DNA of 64,000 nt from Comamonas koreensis (GCF_014076495.1 NZ_CP043575.1:3596001-3660000), one strand, 5' to 3'; shown: positions 1-9,036, counted from the stretch's first letter. A program made the numbers and translations. Notes: a model not told the origin generated them from the sequence alone.

Positions 1-1125
1 CCATCGGACGAGCGCCGCCTGGTGGTCGATATCGGCGGCCGCTCCACCGAGCTGATCCTGGGCCAGCGCTACAGCTCGCAGCGCGTGGCCTCCTTCCCCG
101 TGGGCAGCGTGGCCTGGTCGCTGCGCTATTTCCCCCAGGGTGAGTTCAGCAAATCGGCGCTGAAAACCGCGCAGATCGCCGCCCAGGCGGTGATGGAAGA
201 AGCAGCCCACCATTTTGTGCCCGGCAGCTGGGACTGCGCCTATGGCACCTCGGGCACGGCCAACGCGATTGCCGATGTGCTGGCGCTGCACGGCGGCCAG
301 CCCGACGTGGTCACGCGCGAGCAACTGCACTGGCTCTGCGACCAATTGCTGGCCGCCGGCAATGCCAGCGAGCTGCGGCTCGAAGGCCTCAAGGAAGAGC
401 GCCGGGCGGTGATTGGCGGCGGCGTGACCGTGCTTTGCGCGGTGTTTGATCTGCTGCAGATCGGGGAGCTGCGCATTGCCAGCGGCGCGCTGCGCCAGGG
501 CCTGCTGCGCGACATGGTGCAGCACGAGGAGTTCAGCGATATCCGCCACCGCACTATCGCCGCGCTCAAGGAGCGCTACCAGGTCGATCGCACCCAAGCG
601 GGCCGCGTGCAGCGCACTGCCGCCACCTTGTACGAGCAGGCACGCCGCTATGCGGGTTCGACCGCGCCGGCCGAGCTGCAGTCGCCGATGCTCGACTGGG
701 CCAGCCAGCTCCATGAGATCGGCTGCCTCATCTCCCACACCGACCACCACCACCACGGCGCCTATGTGCTGGGCCACAGCGATGTGCCCGGCTTTACGCA
801 AACCGAGCTGTCCCACCTGGCAGCCCTGGTGCTGGCGCAGAGAGGGAAGCTGCGCAAGGTCGATGCCTTCTTGCAGGACCGCGATTTTGCGCTGGAGCTG
901 CTGTGCCTGCGCCTCGCGACCCTGCTGTGCCATGCGCGCCGCGACCCGGCGCTCGACCAGATCTGCCTGCGCGACAAGACCGAAAAGTGGTCGCTCAAGG
1001 TAGCCCCCGGCTGGGCCGAGCAGTTTCCGCAATCGGCCTACCTGCTGGGCGAGGAGGTGCTGGCCTGGCAGAAGACGCCCTACCCCTTCCAGTTCAAGCA
1101 GGCGCTGGGCATCACCGCCAAATAA
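1..1125 (+). CDS. ppx: Exopolyphosphatase / GppA family phosphatase, 5' end outside window
   Basis: Hydrolyses terminal phosphates of polyphosphate, or pppGpp to ppGpp, in the cytoplasm. The frame is open from base 1, so the protein starts before the window; about 374 C-terminal residues are visible. The phosphate-binding motif DIGGRSTEL near the left edge is that of the Ppx/GppA ASKHA fold (the family usually has GGGSTE, so the Arg is a small departure). YGTSGTANAI follows, and the last 200 residues form the helical HD-like domain with a run of four His (TDHHHH). An intrinsic terminator follows at 1135-1166. Ppx versus GppA cannot be decided from this half. Confidence 0.85.
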   Translation, partial: PSDERRLVVDIGGRSTELILGQRYSSQRVASFPVGSVAWSLRYFPQGEFSKSALKTAQIAAQAVMEEAAHHFVPGSWDCAYGTSGTANAIADVLALHGGQPDVVTREQLHWLCDQLLAAGNASELRLEGLKEERRAVIGGGVTVLCAVFDLLQIGELRIASGALRQGLLRDMVQHEEFSDIRHRTIAALKERYQVDRTQAGRVQRTAATLYEQARRYAGSTAPAELQSPMLDWASQLHEIGCLISHTDHHHHGAYVLGHSDVPGFTQTELSHLAALVLAQRGKLRKVDAFLQDRDFALELLCLRLATLLCHARRDPALDQICLRDKTEKWSLKVAPGWAEQFPQSAYLLGEEVLAWQKTPYPFQFKQALGITAK

Positions 1126-1134
1126 GGCGCGGCA

Positions 1135-1166
1135 CACCCAGGCCGGTGACCGCATGGGTGTTTTTT
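1135..1166 (+). terminator. Intrinsic terminator after ppx
   Basis: CACCCA (1135-1140) pairs with TGGGTG (1155-1160), with further G/C pairs inside, followed by six T. It ends the ppx transcript; the next gene converges on it. Confidence 0.65.
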
Positions 1167-1176
1167 CTGCCGAGCC

Positions 1177-2151
1177 TTAAGCGCCCAGATTCACGGGCGC
1201 GACGGCGCCCTTGCCCGAGAACACACCCGTCAGGTTGCCGATGAACTGCGTCAGGCTCGCCTGGGTGGCCTCTGGCGACCAGCCCGCCACATGGGGCGTG
1301 ATGAGGATGTTGGGCAGGTCGATCAGCGGCTCGGGGCGATGCGGCTCACTCTCATAGACATCAATGCCGGCACCGGCAATGGTGCCGTCCTTCAAGGCGG
1401 CCGCCAGCGCCAGCGTATCGACCACCGAGCCCCGCGCGATATTGATCAGGTAACCCTGGGGGCCCAGCGCCTGCAGAATCTCTGCATTGACCAGGTGCTT
1501 GGTGCCCGGTCCGCCCGGCGTGGCGCAGACCAGGATGTCGGCCCAGCTGGCCAGCGCATGCAGCGAATCGAAATAGCGGTGGCCCACCCCTGCCTTGGGC
1601 TGGCGGTTGTGGTAGCCCACCGGCATGTCAAAGCCTTCAGCACGCCTGGCAATCTTCAGGCCGATATGGCCCAGGCCCAGAATGCCCAGCTTCTTGCCCG
1701 ACACGCTGGGCGGATGGGCCAGGCTGTAGCGGTCGACACCGGCGCGGGCCTGCTGGTCCAGGGTGCGGAAGTTGCGCATCGACGCCAGAATCAGGCCAAA
1801 GCTGTGGTCGGCCACGCTGGTGTCGTTGGTGCCCGCCCCGGTCGCCAGCACAATGCCGCGTGCGCGCAGTGCATCGAGCGCCAAGCCTTCATAGCCGGCA
1901 CCCAAGGTGCAGGCCAGGCGCAGCTGCGGCATCTGGGCGATTTCCTCGGCCGTGAGGCCAATCGAGCCAATGGTCAACACGGCCTGTGCCTGGGCGCCGT
2001 GCGAGGCCACCGCGCTGGCGCGCAGCTCGGGGGTGGGTGCATACACCACGTCAGCATGCGCGCGGATCTGGTCGAGCAGCGGCTCGGCCATGGGGTTGAA
2101 CACCAGCAAGGTAATCGGCGGTTGTGGGGATTGCGAGAGAGAGCTCACCAT
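1177..2151 (-). CDS. D-2-hydroxyacid dehydrogenase
   Basis: NAD(P)-dependent oxidoreductase of the D-isomer 2-hydroxyacid dehydrogenase family, 324 residues. The Rossmann motif GLGHIG lies at residues 158-163. The catalytic triad is present: Arg240 (NIARGS), Glu269 (YESEP) and His287 (TPHVAG). This is the set used by glyoxylate/hydroxypyruvate reductases; the substrate cannot be told from sequence. The ATG at 2151 is chosen because AAAGGA lies just upstream; a longer frame reaches 2190 but runs through a hairpin. That hairpin (2170-2200) sits directly before the ribosome binding site, so the gene is either attenuated or read by leakage from olsB. Confidence 0.88.
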   Translation of the reverse strand: MVSSLSQSPQPPITLLVFNPMAEPLLDQIRAHADVVYAPTPELRASAVASHGAQAQAVLTIGSIGLTAEEIAQMPQLRLACTLGAGYEGLALDALRARGIVLATGAGTNDTSVADHSFGLILASMRNFRTLDQQARAGVDRYSLAHPPSVSGKKLGILGLGHIGLKIARRAEGFDMPVGYHNRQPKAGVGHRYFDSLHALASWADILVCATPGGPGTKHLVNAEILQALGPQGYLINIARGSVVDTLALAAALKDGTIAGAGIDVYESEPHRPEPLIDLPNILITPHVAGWSPEATQASLTQFIGNLTGVFSGKGAVAPVNLGA

Positions 2152-2162
2152 AGGTCCTTTGG

Positions 2163-2200
2163 ATAGCAAAAAACACTGCTTGCAGCACAAGCAGTGTTTT
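2163..2200 (-). terminator. Strong intrinsic terminator between olsB and the dehydrogenase gene
   Basis: A 13-bp perfect stem (2170-2182 with 2188-2200) with a five-base loop. On the minus strand it is followed by a run of T. It ends the olsB transcript but lies only about 19 bases before the start codon of the downstream dehydrogenase gene, so it may also work as an attenuator of that gene. Confidence 0.75.
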
Positions 2201-2346
2201 GATTATGAGGACTTTCCACTAGGCCTATATGCATCCATTCTGTATGCCTACGTTGCCGCCTTGGAATGGATCCGAGAGGTGAACCGTCACTTGCGTCCGG
2301 CATCCTTCAGAAGGGGATGCGCAGCGCTAGCAAGCGGCTTGCGCCA

Positions 2347-3177
2347 TCAACCCAGAAAGTGCTTGCGGTAGCGCGCAGGCAGGCGGTCGAGCTGCATCAG
2401 CATCGGCAGATCAGCGGTGTTGAAGTCCGGATCCCAGGCCGGCGCGCCGATCACCTCGGTGCCGACCCGCAGATAGCCCTTGATGAGCGCAGGCGGCTCT
2501 ACATCGACCTGGTCATTGAGTTGCCCCAGCGGCAGCGGCAGGTGCGGCACGACGCTGTATTCCTGGGAGATCTGGCCCTTGGCCAGCAGCTGGCGCCAGA
2601 TGCTGGCAGCGGCATCGCCACTGACAATGCCGTTGTGCCACATGGGGATGCTCGCGCAGCCCATCATCACATCGAGCTTGTTACGCAGCATGAAGCTGGC
2701 CAGCGCGCCCCACAGCGCCATGATCACCCCGCCCTGGCGGTAGTCCGGATGCACGCAGCTGCGGCCGAGTTCCACCATGCGCGGGCGCAATGCATCAATG
2801 GCGCTCAGGTCAAACTCTCCGTCAGAATAGGTGCGGCCGGCGCGCAGGGCCTGCGCGGGGGTCAGCAGGCGGTAGGTGCCGATCACCTGCTTGCTCTGGC
2901 CCTGGCGCACCAGCAGGTGCTCGCAGTAGTCATCAAAGCCGTCGACATCATGGCCTTCCAGGCTGGTTTGCAGCTGCGCGCCCATCTCGCCGGCAAAAAT
3001 CTGGTGGCGCAGACGCTGGGCTTCGCGCACCTCGTCGAGGTGGCAGGCCCAGGAGACCTCGATGTCCAGCGGGTTGGCCGCCGCGGCGGTTGCAGGCAGG
3101 CTGGCCTGCGGTTTCGGCGCCGAGGGCGTGACAATGGCGGTCTCGGATGCGCTGAAAAAGCTGTGTTTGTTGTGCAT
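2347..3177 (-). CDS. olsB: Ornithine N-alpha-acyltransferase, OlsB-type
   Basis: 276 residues of the GNAT-like Acetyltransf_5 family. OlsB moves a 3-hydroxyacyl chain from ACP to ornithine, the first step of ornithine-lipid synthesis; OlsA then adds the second chain. The family features are WACHLDEVREAQRLRHQIF near residue 50, MVELGRSCVHPDYR in the middle and the C-terminal stretch ending in DFNTADLPMLMQL. The ATG at 3177 has CAGGAG eight bases upstream. Upstream at 3285-3324 are four 11-bp repeats like a Pho box, which fits a phosphate-free membrane lipid. No olsA is seen in the window. A related acyltransferase of the same family with another acceptor is the main alternative. Confidence 0.75.
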   Translation of the reverse strand: MHNKHSFFSASETAIVTPSAPKPQASLPATAAAANPLDIEVSWACHLDEVREAQRLRHQIFAGEMGAQLQTSLEGHDVDGFDDYCEHLLVRQGQSKQVIGTYRLLTPAQALRAGRTYSDGEFDLSAIDALRPRMVELGRSCVHPDYRQGGVIMALWGALASFMLRNKLDVMMGCASIPMWHNGIVSGDAAASIWRQLLAKGQISQEYSVVPHLPLPLGQLNDQVDVEPPALIKGYLRVGTEVIGAPAWDPDFNTADLPMLMQLDRLPARYRKHFLG

Positions 3178-3284
3178 GGCAGAGCTCCTGTAGCGCCCTG
3201 CCGCCCTTGCATGGTGCCAGACCGCCGTGCGGCCCCGGCTGCTCGACGGGCTGATACAGAGCGCCTTCAGTGTCCTGCGCGCAG

Positions 3285-3324
3285 ATGACAGTGCCATGTG
3301 CAAAACATGACAGTTGCATGACGC
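3285..3324 (-). promoter_or_regulatory. Tandem Pho-box-like repeats upstream of olsB
   Basis: On the minus strand four 7-base half sites occur with an exact 11-base period: GCGTCAT, CTGTCAT, TGCACAT, CTGTCAT. The PhoB consensus half site is CTGTCAT, so two are perfect, one keeps GTCAT and one keeps CAT. The array ends about 108 bases before the olsB start. PhoB control is inferred from this pattern and from the known phosphate-starvation role of ornithine lipids. Confidence 0.6.
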
Positions 3325-3374
3325 TGTGTGCCTACCACAGCACCCTCAATGGGCTGCGCGCACGCAGCCGCTCG

Positions 3375-4709
3375 TCAGGATTGGCGGGCCACTTCGGCCA
3401 GCTGCTCGGCGCAGCGGCTGGCCTGGGCCGCATCAAAGGCCTCGACCATCACGCGCAACAGCGGCTCGGTGCCGCTGGGCCGGATCAGCACCCGGCCCTG
3501 GCCGGCAAAGTCGTCGGTGATGCTGCGCTCCAACTCAAACAGCTGGTGGTTGTTGCGCCAGTCCTGCCCGGGCTGCAGGCGCACATTGAGCAGCACCTGG
3601 GGGCACAGATCCACGCCGTCGAGCTGCTCGGCCACGCTCTGGTTGCGGCTCACGCAGGCCTGCAGCACCTGCAGGGCACTCACCAGGCCGTCACCCGTGG
3701 TGTGCTTGTCCAGCGCCAGCAGGTGGCCCGAGCCCTCACCGCCCAGCACCCAATTGCGGCGCTGCAGCTCTTCGAGCACATAGCGGTCACCGACCTTGGC
3801 GCGCACCAGCTCCACGCCCTGCTTTTGCAAGGCCGCCTCAACAGCCAGGTTGGTCATCAAGGTGCCCACGACGCCGGGCAGCTTCTTGCCCCGGCGCAGC
3901 CGGTCCATGGCCATCAGGTAGAGCAGCTCATCGCCGTTGTAGAGCCGTCCCTTGGCATCGACCAGCTGCAGCCGATCGGCATCACCATCGAGCGCCACGC
4001 CCAGATCGGCGCCGTTGGAGCGCACCGAGCGCACCAGCGCATCGGGGTGGGTGGCCCCCACATCCTGGTTGATATTGAGGCCGTCGGGATTGCAGCCAAT
4101 GGTGATGACCTCGGCGCCCAGCTCATGGAAGACCTTGGGCGCAATATGGTAGGCCGCGCCGTGGGCCGCATCGACCACGATCTTGAGTCCGCGCAAGGTC
4201 AGCCGGTGGTCAAAGGTGCTCTTGCAAAATTCGATATAGCGGCCTGCGGCATCGTCGAGGCGGCGGGCCTTGCCCAGTGCTGCGGACGGCACCCAGTCAA
4301 AGCCCTCCATCAACGCCGCTTCCACCGACTCTTCCCAGCTGTCGGGCAGCTTGGCGCCCTCGGCGCTGAAGAACTTGATGCCGTTGTCGTCAAAAGGGTT
4401 GTGGCTGGCGCTGATGACCACGCCCAGACTGGCGCGCTGGGCGCGCGTGAGGTAGGCCACGCCAGGGGTCGGCAATGGGCCCAGCAGCACCACATCGACA
4501 CCGGCCGAATTGAGGCCCGACTCCAGTGCGCTTTCGAGCATATAACCCGAGATGCGCGTGTCCTTGCCGATCAGCACCGTCGGGCGCTCCTGCTCACGGC
4601 GCAGCACCCGGCCCACGGCATGGCCCAGGCGAAGCACAAAGTCAGGGGTGATCGGTGGCTTGCCTACCGTGCCACGGATGCCATCGGTTCCAAAATACTG
4701 TCGTGCCAT
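3375..4709 (-). CDS. glmM: Phosphoglucosamine mutase
   Basis: Interconverts glucosamine-6-phosphate and glucosamine-1-phosphate, feeding UDP-GlcNAc to peptidoglycan and lipid A. 444 residues, full length. The N-terminus reads [16 protein letters not shown]; the phosphoserine loop SASHNP puts the active Ser at 102, the metal loop is DGDADR, and the phosphate-binding loop RPSGTEP is near the C-terminus. It follows folP on the same strand, as in E. coli. A hairpin lies in the gap between the two (4750-4772). Confidence 0.97.
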   Translation of the reverse strand: MARQYFGTDGIRGTVGKPPITPDFVLRLGHAVGRVLRREQERPTVLIGKDTRISGYMLESALESGLNSAGVDVVLLGPLPTPGVAYLTRAQRASLGVVISASHNPFDDNGIKFFSAEGAKLPDSWEESVEAALMEGFDWVPSAALGKARRLDDAAGRYIEFCKSTFDHRLTLRGLKIVVDAAHGAAYHIAPKVFHELGAEVITIGCNPDGLNINQDVGATHPDALVRSVRSNGADLGVALDGDADRLQLVDAKGRLYNGDELLYLMAMDRLRRGKKLPGVVGTLMTNLAVEAALQKQGVELVRAKVGDRYVLEELQRRNWVLGGEGSGHLLALDKHTTGDGLVSALQVLQACVSRNQSVAEQLDGVDLCPQVLLNVRLQPGQDWRNNHQLFELERSITDDFAGQGRVLIRPSGTEPLLRVMVEAFDAAQASRCAEQLAEVARQS

Positions 4710-4740
4710 AGTGTTCTTGCTTGTTGGGGGCCTGAGAGAA

Positions 4741-4772
4741 AGTGAAAAGGCGCCATCGGTGGTTTATGGCGC
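4741..4772 (-). terminator. Hairpin with T-rich tail between folP and glmM
   Basis: GCGCCAT (4750-4756) pairs with ATGGCGC (4766-4772); the minus-strand tail is CTTTTCACTTTC. The stem is short and the tail interrupted, so partial termination inside the folP-glmM unit is the likely effect. Confidence 0.4.
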
Positions 4773-4817
4773 AGTAGCAGTGTAGCGCCTGACCAACGAT
4801 GCCAGGCGCAAACCGCG

Positions 4818-5675
4818 TCAGCCCTGCGTATCCAAAGATTGCGGGGCGCGCATCGCCTGCAGCACGGCCAACGCATCGCAGGTCTCGCGCACATCGTGCA
4901 CGCGCACAATGGCTGCGCCATGCTCCACCGACAGCAGGGCCGCCGCAATGCTGGCGGGCATGCGCTCGGCCACCACCCGCCCTGTGACCTTGCCCAGCGA
5001 GCCCTTGCGCGACCAGCCCGCCAGCAGCGGGTAGCCAGCTGCCGCCAGCCGGGGCTGCTGCTGCAGCAGCGCAAAGTTCTGGCTCGGGCTTTTGCCAAAG
5101 CCGGTGCCGGCATCCCAGACGATGCGCTCGGCCTGCACGCCCAGCGCTTGCAGGCTGCGGGTATGGGCCTGCAAAAAGTCCAGCACCTCGGCCGCCACAT
5201 CGCTCTGGGTGGCCATGTGCTCTTGGTGCATGGTCTGCGGATCGGCATGCATGTGCATCAGGCAGACGCCGCATTGCGGGTGGGCCGCCACCACGGCCTG
5301 CGCGCCGGGCTGGCGCAGCGCCCAGATGTCGTTGATGATGTCCGCGCCCAGATCCAGCACCGCCTGCATCACCTCGGGCTTGTAGGTATCGACCGAGATC
5401 GGCACCTGCAAGGCCACGGCCGCCTTGACCACCGGCAGCACCCGGCGCAGCTCTTCGTCCAGCGGCACCGCAGGGCTGCCCGGGCGGGTGGACTCACCGC
5501 CAATGTCCAGGATATGCGCGCCATCGGCCAGCAGCTTTTCCGCATGGATCATCGCGGCCGAGACGCCTTCGTGGCTGCCTCCGTCCGAGAACGAGTCCGG
5601 CGTGACGTTGACGATGCCCATCACTTGCGGCGCGGTCAGGTCAATACGAAAGCGGGTGGTTTGCCAGTGGCGCAT
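4818..5675 (-). CDS. folP: Dihydropteroate synthase
   Basis: Joins 6-hydroxymethyl-dihydropterin diphosphate to p-aminobenzoate in folate synthesis; the sulfonamide target. 285 residues, full length. Motifs in order: GIVNVTPDSFSDGG, GGESTRPG, SVDTYKPEV, WDAGTGFGK and GWSRKGSLG. The ATG at 5675 follows AAAGGACACC. It lies between ftsH and glmM on the same strand, the E. coli order, with terminator-like hairpins on both sides (5699-5723 and 4750-4772). Confidence 0.96.
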   Translation of the reverse strand: MRHWQTTRFRIDLTAPQVMGIVNVTPDSFSDGGSHEGVSAAMIHAEKLLADGAHILDIGGESTRPGSPAVPLDEELRRVLPVVKAAVALQVPISVDTYKPEVMQAVLDLGADIINDIWALRQPGAQAVVAAHPQCGVCLMHMHADPQTMHQEHMATQSDVAAEVLDFLQAHTRSLQALGVQAERIVWDAGTGFGKSPSQNFALLQQQPRLAAAGYPLLAGWSRKGSLGKVTGRVVAERMPASIAAALLSVEHGAAIVRVHDVRETCDALAVLQAMRAPQSLDTQG

Positions 5676-5688
5676 CAGAGGTGTCCTT

Positions 5689-5723
5689 TAAAAATAAGAA
5701 AAGCGCTCGGGCAGAGCGCTTTT
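5689..5723 (-). terminator. Intrinsic terminator between ftsH and folP
   Basis: AAAAGCGCTC (5699-5708) and GAGCGCTTTT (5714-5723) form a 10-bp stem with a 5-base loop; on the minus strand TTTTCTTATTTTT follows. The tail runs straight into the folP ribosome binding site, so folP depends on read-through or on its own promoter. Confidence 0.7.
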
Positions 5724-5741
5724 CGCCAGGGTCTGTCGTGA

Positions 5742-7664
5742 TCAGACCGGATTGTGTGCCGGCTCCGTCACCACGGTGGGGCTGCCGCCTGCGCCGCCGT
5801 CATTGCTGCTCGACGGTGGGTTGCGTGGCGTCCAGTCCTTGGGCGGGCGCGGTGCCTTGCCCGCCATGATGTCGTCCAGCTGCTCGGAATCGATGGTTTC
5901 CCACTCCAGCATGGCCTTGGCCATCGCATGCATCTTGTCGCTGTGCTCTTCGATCAGGCGGCGTGCCAGACCATACTGCTCATCGATGATGCGGCGAACC
6001 TCGGCGTCCACCTTCTGCATGGTCTCTTCGCTGATGTTGCTGGGCTTGCTCATCGAGCGGCCCAGGAAAGGCTCGCCTTCCTGCTCGGCATAGACCATCG
6101 GGCCCAGCGCATCGGTCATGCCGTAGCGGGTCACCATGTCGCGCGCCAGCTGGGTCGCCTTGTTGAAGTCGTCCGATGCGCCAGTCGTCATCTGGTTCAT
6201 GAACACTTCTTCGGCAATCCGGCCGCCAAACAGCATGGCGATACGGCTCAATGCCCATTCCTTGTCGTAACCGTAGCGGTCCTTCTCGGGCAGCGTGAAG
6301 GTCACACCCAGCGCGCGGCCACGCGGCACGATGGTGACCTTGTGCACCGGGTCGCACTTGGGCAGCAGCTTGCCGATCAGCGCGTGGCCGGCTTCATGGT
6401 AGGCGGTGTTCTTCAGCTCTTCGGGGTCCATCACCGCAGACTTGCGCTCGGGGCCCATGAAGATCTTGTCCTTGGCCTTTTCGAAGTCCTGCATCTCCAC
6501 GGTGCGCGCATTGCGGCGCGCGGCCATCAACGCAGCTTCGTTGCAGAGGTTGGCCAGATCGGCACCGGACATGCCGGGCGTGCCGCGGGCGATGATGTTG
6601 GGGTTCACATCCTGGCCCACCGGGATCTTGCGCATGTGCACATTCAGGATCTGCTCGCGGCCACGCACATCGGGCAGGGTCACGTAGACCTGGCGGTCAA
6701 AACGGCCAGGGCGCAGCAAGGCGGCATCGAGAATGTCGGGGCGGTTGGTGGCAGCCACCACGATCACGCCCATATTGGTCTCGAAACCATCCATCTCGAC
6801 CAGCATCTGGTTCAGGGTCTGCTCGCGCTCGTCATTGCCACCGCCCATGCCGGCGCCACGCTGGCGGCCGACGGCATCGATTTCGTCGATGAAGATGATG
6901 CAAGGCGCATTCTTCTTGGCGTTCTCGAACATGTCGCGCACGCGGGCCGCGCCCACGCCGACAAACATTTCGACGAAGTCGGAGCCCGAGATCGAGAAGA
7001 ACGGCACCTTGGCTTCGCCGGCAATGGACTTGGCCAGCAAGGTCTTACCGGTACCGGGAGGGCCGACCAGCAGCAGACCACGGGGAATGCGGCCGCCGAG
7101 CTTTTGGAACTTGTTGGGGTCTTTGAGGAAGTCGACAACTTCCTTGACTTCTTCCTTGGCCTCGTCGCAACCGGCCACATCGGCAAAGGTGACGCTGTTG
7201 TTGTTTTCGTCGAGCATGCGCGCCTTGGACTTGCCAAAGCTGAACGCACCGCCCTTGCCGCCGCCTTGCATCTGGCGCATGAAGTAGACCCAGACGCCGA
7301 TCAGCAGCAGCATCGGGCCCCAGCTGATCAGCAGGCTCATCAGCAGCGAGCCTTCTTCGCGCTCCTTCACGTCAAACTTGACGTTGTTGTTGATCAGGTC
7401 GCCAATCAGGCCACGGTCCATGTAGGTCGCGGTGGTCTGGAGCTTGCGATCGTCACCCGTGGTCGCCGTGATCACCGTGCCGGCAGGGCTTTCCTGTAAG
7501 GTCGCAGTCTTGATGCGGCCATTGCGGACGTCTTGCAAAAACTCGGAATACGGGATCTTGTTCGCGCTGGCGCCTGCACGGTTGTCCAATTGCTTGAACA
7601 CGGTGAACAGCACCATGGCAATGACAAGCCATACGGCGATCTTAGAAAACCACTGATTGTTCAA
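5742..7664 (-). CDS. ftsH: ATP-dependent zinc metalloprotease FtsH
   Basis: Membrane-anchored AAA+ protease that degrades unassembled membrane proteins and short-lived regulators; in E. coli these include sigma-32 and LpxC. 640 residues. Two membrane segments near residues 8-24 and 107-128 flank a periplasmic domain. Walker A is GPPGTGKT at 201-208, Walker B ends IIFIDEID near 260, the second region of homology holds RPGRFDR near 318, and the zinc site HEAGH is at 423-427. The start at 7664 is TTG with GGAG five bases upstream; the protein then begins like other FtsH (NNQWFSK). It follows rlmE by 196 bases with a possible heat-shock promoter between. Confidence 0.97.
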   Translation of the reverse strand: MNNQWFSKIAVWLVIAMVLFTVFKQLDNRAGASANKIPYSEFLQDVRNGRIKTATLQESPAGTVITATTGDDRKLQTTATYMDRGLIGDLINNNVKFDVKEREEGSLLMSLLISWGPMLLLIGVWVYFMRQMQGGGKGGAFSFGKSKARMLDENNNSVTFADVAGCDEAKEEVKEVVDFLKDPNKFQKLGGRIPRGLLLVGPPGTGKTLLAKSIAGEAKVPFFSISGSDFVEMFVGVGAARVRDMFENAKKNAPCIIFIDEIDAVGRQRGAGMGGGNDEREQTLNQMLVEMDGFETNMGVIVVAATNRPDILDAALLRPGRFDRQVYVTLPDVRGREQILNVHMRKIPVGQDVNPNIIARGTPGMSGADLANLCNEAALMAARRNARTVEMQDFEKAKDKIFMGPERKSAVMDPEELKNTAYHEAGHALIGKLLPKCDPVHKVTIVPRGRALGVTFTLPEKDRYGYDKEWALSRIAMLFGGRIAEEVFMNQMTTGASDDFNKATQLARDMVTRYGMTDALGPMVYAEQEGEPFLGRSMSKPSNISEETMQKVDAEVRRIIDEQYGLARRLIEEHSDKMHAMAKAMLEWETIDSEQLDDIMAGKAPRPPKDWTPRNPPSSSNDGGAGGSPTVVTEPAHNPV

Positions 7665-7715
7665 GGGGGCTCCAGTAGTAGGAAATCGGGAAAGACACAG
7701 AATCTGTTATGTCAG

Positions 7716-7743
7716 ATATGCACTATTTTAGGACTTTCAAGGG
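7716..7743 (-). promoter_or_regulatory. Possible sigma-32 promoter of ftsH
   Basis: The minus strand carries CCCTTGAA as a -35 match, a 12-base spacer and GTGCATAT as a -10 that keeps CAT-n-T of the heat-shock consensus. It would start ftsH transcription about 45 bases before the TTG codon. The spacer is one base short of the usual range and the -10 is weak on its first three bases. Confidence 0.4.
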
Positions 7744-7860
7744 CCAATGCTTGCGCTTTCCCCTTGGTGGCACGCAGGATTGCTCAGTAAAGGCCATTGT
7801 CTCAGTGTTTCAGCAAGCTTGGAGCATGCGCCAGGCAAAGCAGGCATTGGCAAGGGGTGC

Positions 7861-8529
7861 TCAACGCTGCGCTTCGGGTTTGAGGCGAATACCAACCAAA
7901 TAGGTCTCGGACGATTTATCGCGCGAAGCCTTGGGTTTGTAGGGCTTGACCACCTGGAAGGTCTGCTTGAACAAGTCCACCAGCTGCGAGTAACCACTGC
8001 CATGGAACAGCTTGACCACCAAGGTGCCCTCGGGCTTCATGTGCTGGCAGGTGAAGTCCACCGCCAGCTCGATCAGATGCGCGATACGGGCAGCATCCAC
8101 GTTCTCCACCCCTGAGAGGTTGGGCGCCATGTCCGAGATCACCACATCAACGCGGCGCTTGGCCAGCGTCTGCTCCAGCTGGTCCAGCACCTCCTGCTCG
8201 CGAAAATCGCCCAGGATGAAGTCCACGCCCTCGATGGGCTCCATCGGCAGCATGTCCAGGCCGATGATTGCGCCGTTGAGCTCGCCCACCGCCGCGCCAT
8301 CGGGCGAGAGGCGGCGGCGCACATACTGGCTCCAGGCGCCAGGCGTGGAGCCCAGATCGACCACCACATCGCCCGGCCGGATCAGCTTGAAATGCTCATC
8401 GATTTCCTTGAGCTTGTAGACCGCGCGGGCGCGGTAGCCGTCTTTTTGCGCGGCCCGCACATAGGGGTCGTTGATGTGCTGATTGAGCCAAGTCTTGTTG
8501 ACCTTCTTGGTTTTAGTACTTACTTTCAT
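7861..8529 (-). CDS. rlmE: 23S rRNA (uridine-2'-O-)-methyltransferase RlmE
   Basis: FtsJ/RrmJ family; methylates U2552 of 23S rRNA in the late 50S subunit with S-adenosylmethionine. 222 residues. A basic N-terminus ([10 protein letters not shown]) is followed by the SAM motif [12 protein letters not shown] near residue 60, then SDMAPNLSG and the C-terminal [15 protein letters not shown], in which the catalytic Lys lies. It is upstream of ftsH on the same strand, as in E. coli, and its start codon is only 32 bases from that of the divergent yhbY. Confidence 0.95.
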   Translation of the reverse strand: MKVSTKTKKVNKTWLNQHINDPYVRAAQKDGYRARAVYKLKEIDEHFKLIRPGDVVVDLGSTPGAWSQYVRRRLSPDGAAVGELNGAIIGLDMLPMEPIEGVDFILGDFREQEVLDQLEQTLAKRRVDVVISDMAPNLSGVENVDAARIAHLIELAVDFTCQHMKPEGTLVVKLFHGSGYSQLVDLFKQTFQVVKPYKPKASRDKSSETYLVGIRLKPEAQR

Positions 8530-8548
8530 GTTTTCTCCCCGGAGCCCC

Positions 8549-8554
8549 GATAAT
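8549..8554 (+). promoter_or_regulatory. -10 element (GATAAT) directly before yhbY
   Basis: GATAAT ends eight bases before the yhbY ATG at 8562. A start at the usual distance would fall on or next to the A of the ATG. No Shine-Dalgarno sequence precedes that ATG, so a leaderless message is possible. The matching -35 would lie over the start codon of rlmE. Confidence 0.4.
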
Positions 8555-8561
8555 ACGGGCT

Positions 8562-9035
8562 ATGCCCCAAATACAACTCACTCCCGCCCAACGTCGCGAG
8601 CACCGCGCCGAAGCCCACCACCTCGACCCCGTGGTTCTGATTGGCGGTGACGGCTTGACCGAAGCCGTCGAAAAAGAGGTCGACCTGGCCCTGAATGCCC
8701 ATGGCCTGATCAAAATCCGTGTTTTCTCCGATGACCGCGCCAACCGCGAGGCCATCTTCCTGAAGCTGACCGACTCGCTCAATGCAGCGCCTATCCAGCA
8801 CATCGGCAAGCTGCTGGTCCTGTGGCGCCCGATGCCCGAGAAGGAAAAGCAACTCGACGAAGACCGCAAGGCCGGCCCGCGCGAAGTCAAGGTGCTCAAG
8901 TTCAGCAAGAACGTCTGGCAAAAGCCCGAAGTCAAGCAGATCCGCATCCTGGGTAACCAGCGCCTGACGGCCGGCGGCCAGGTCAAGCGCGCCAAGCCCA
9001 AGCAAAAGTCGATCAAAAAGCAGCAGGGCAGCTAG
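8562..9035 (+). CDS. yhbY: YhbY-type ribosome assembly RNA-binding protein
   Basis: CRM (CRS1-YhbY) domain protein, 157 residues, linked in E. coli to 50S subunit assembly. The first 95 residues are the CRM fold: LTPAQRREHRAEAHHL, then VLIGGDGLTEAVEKEV with the GxxG-type loop, and a strand with LIKIRVFSDDRANR. E. coli YhbY stops after that; here about 60 extra, Lys-rich residues (VKRAKPKQKSIKKQQ) form a basic tail that could also bind RNA. It is divergent from rlmE with a 32-base gap, as in E. coli, and two bases before the next gene. Confidence 0.92.
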   Translation: MPQIQLTPAQRREHRAEAHHLDPVVLIGGDGLTEAVEKEVDLALNAHGLIKIRVFSDDRANREAIFLKLTDSLNAAPIQHIGKLLVLWRPMPEKEKQLDEDRKAGPREVKVLKFSKNVWQKPEVKQIRILGNQRLTAGGQVKRAKPKQKSIKKQQGS

Positions 9036-9036
9036 T

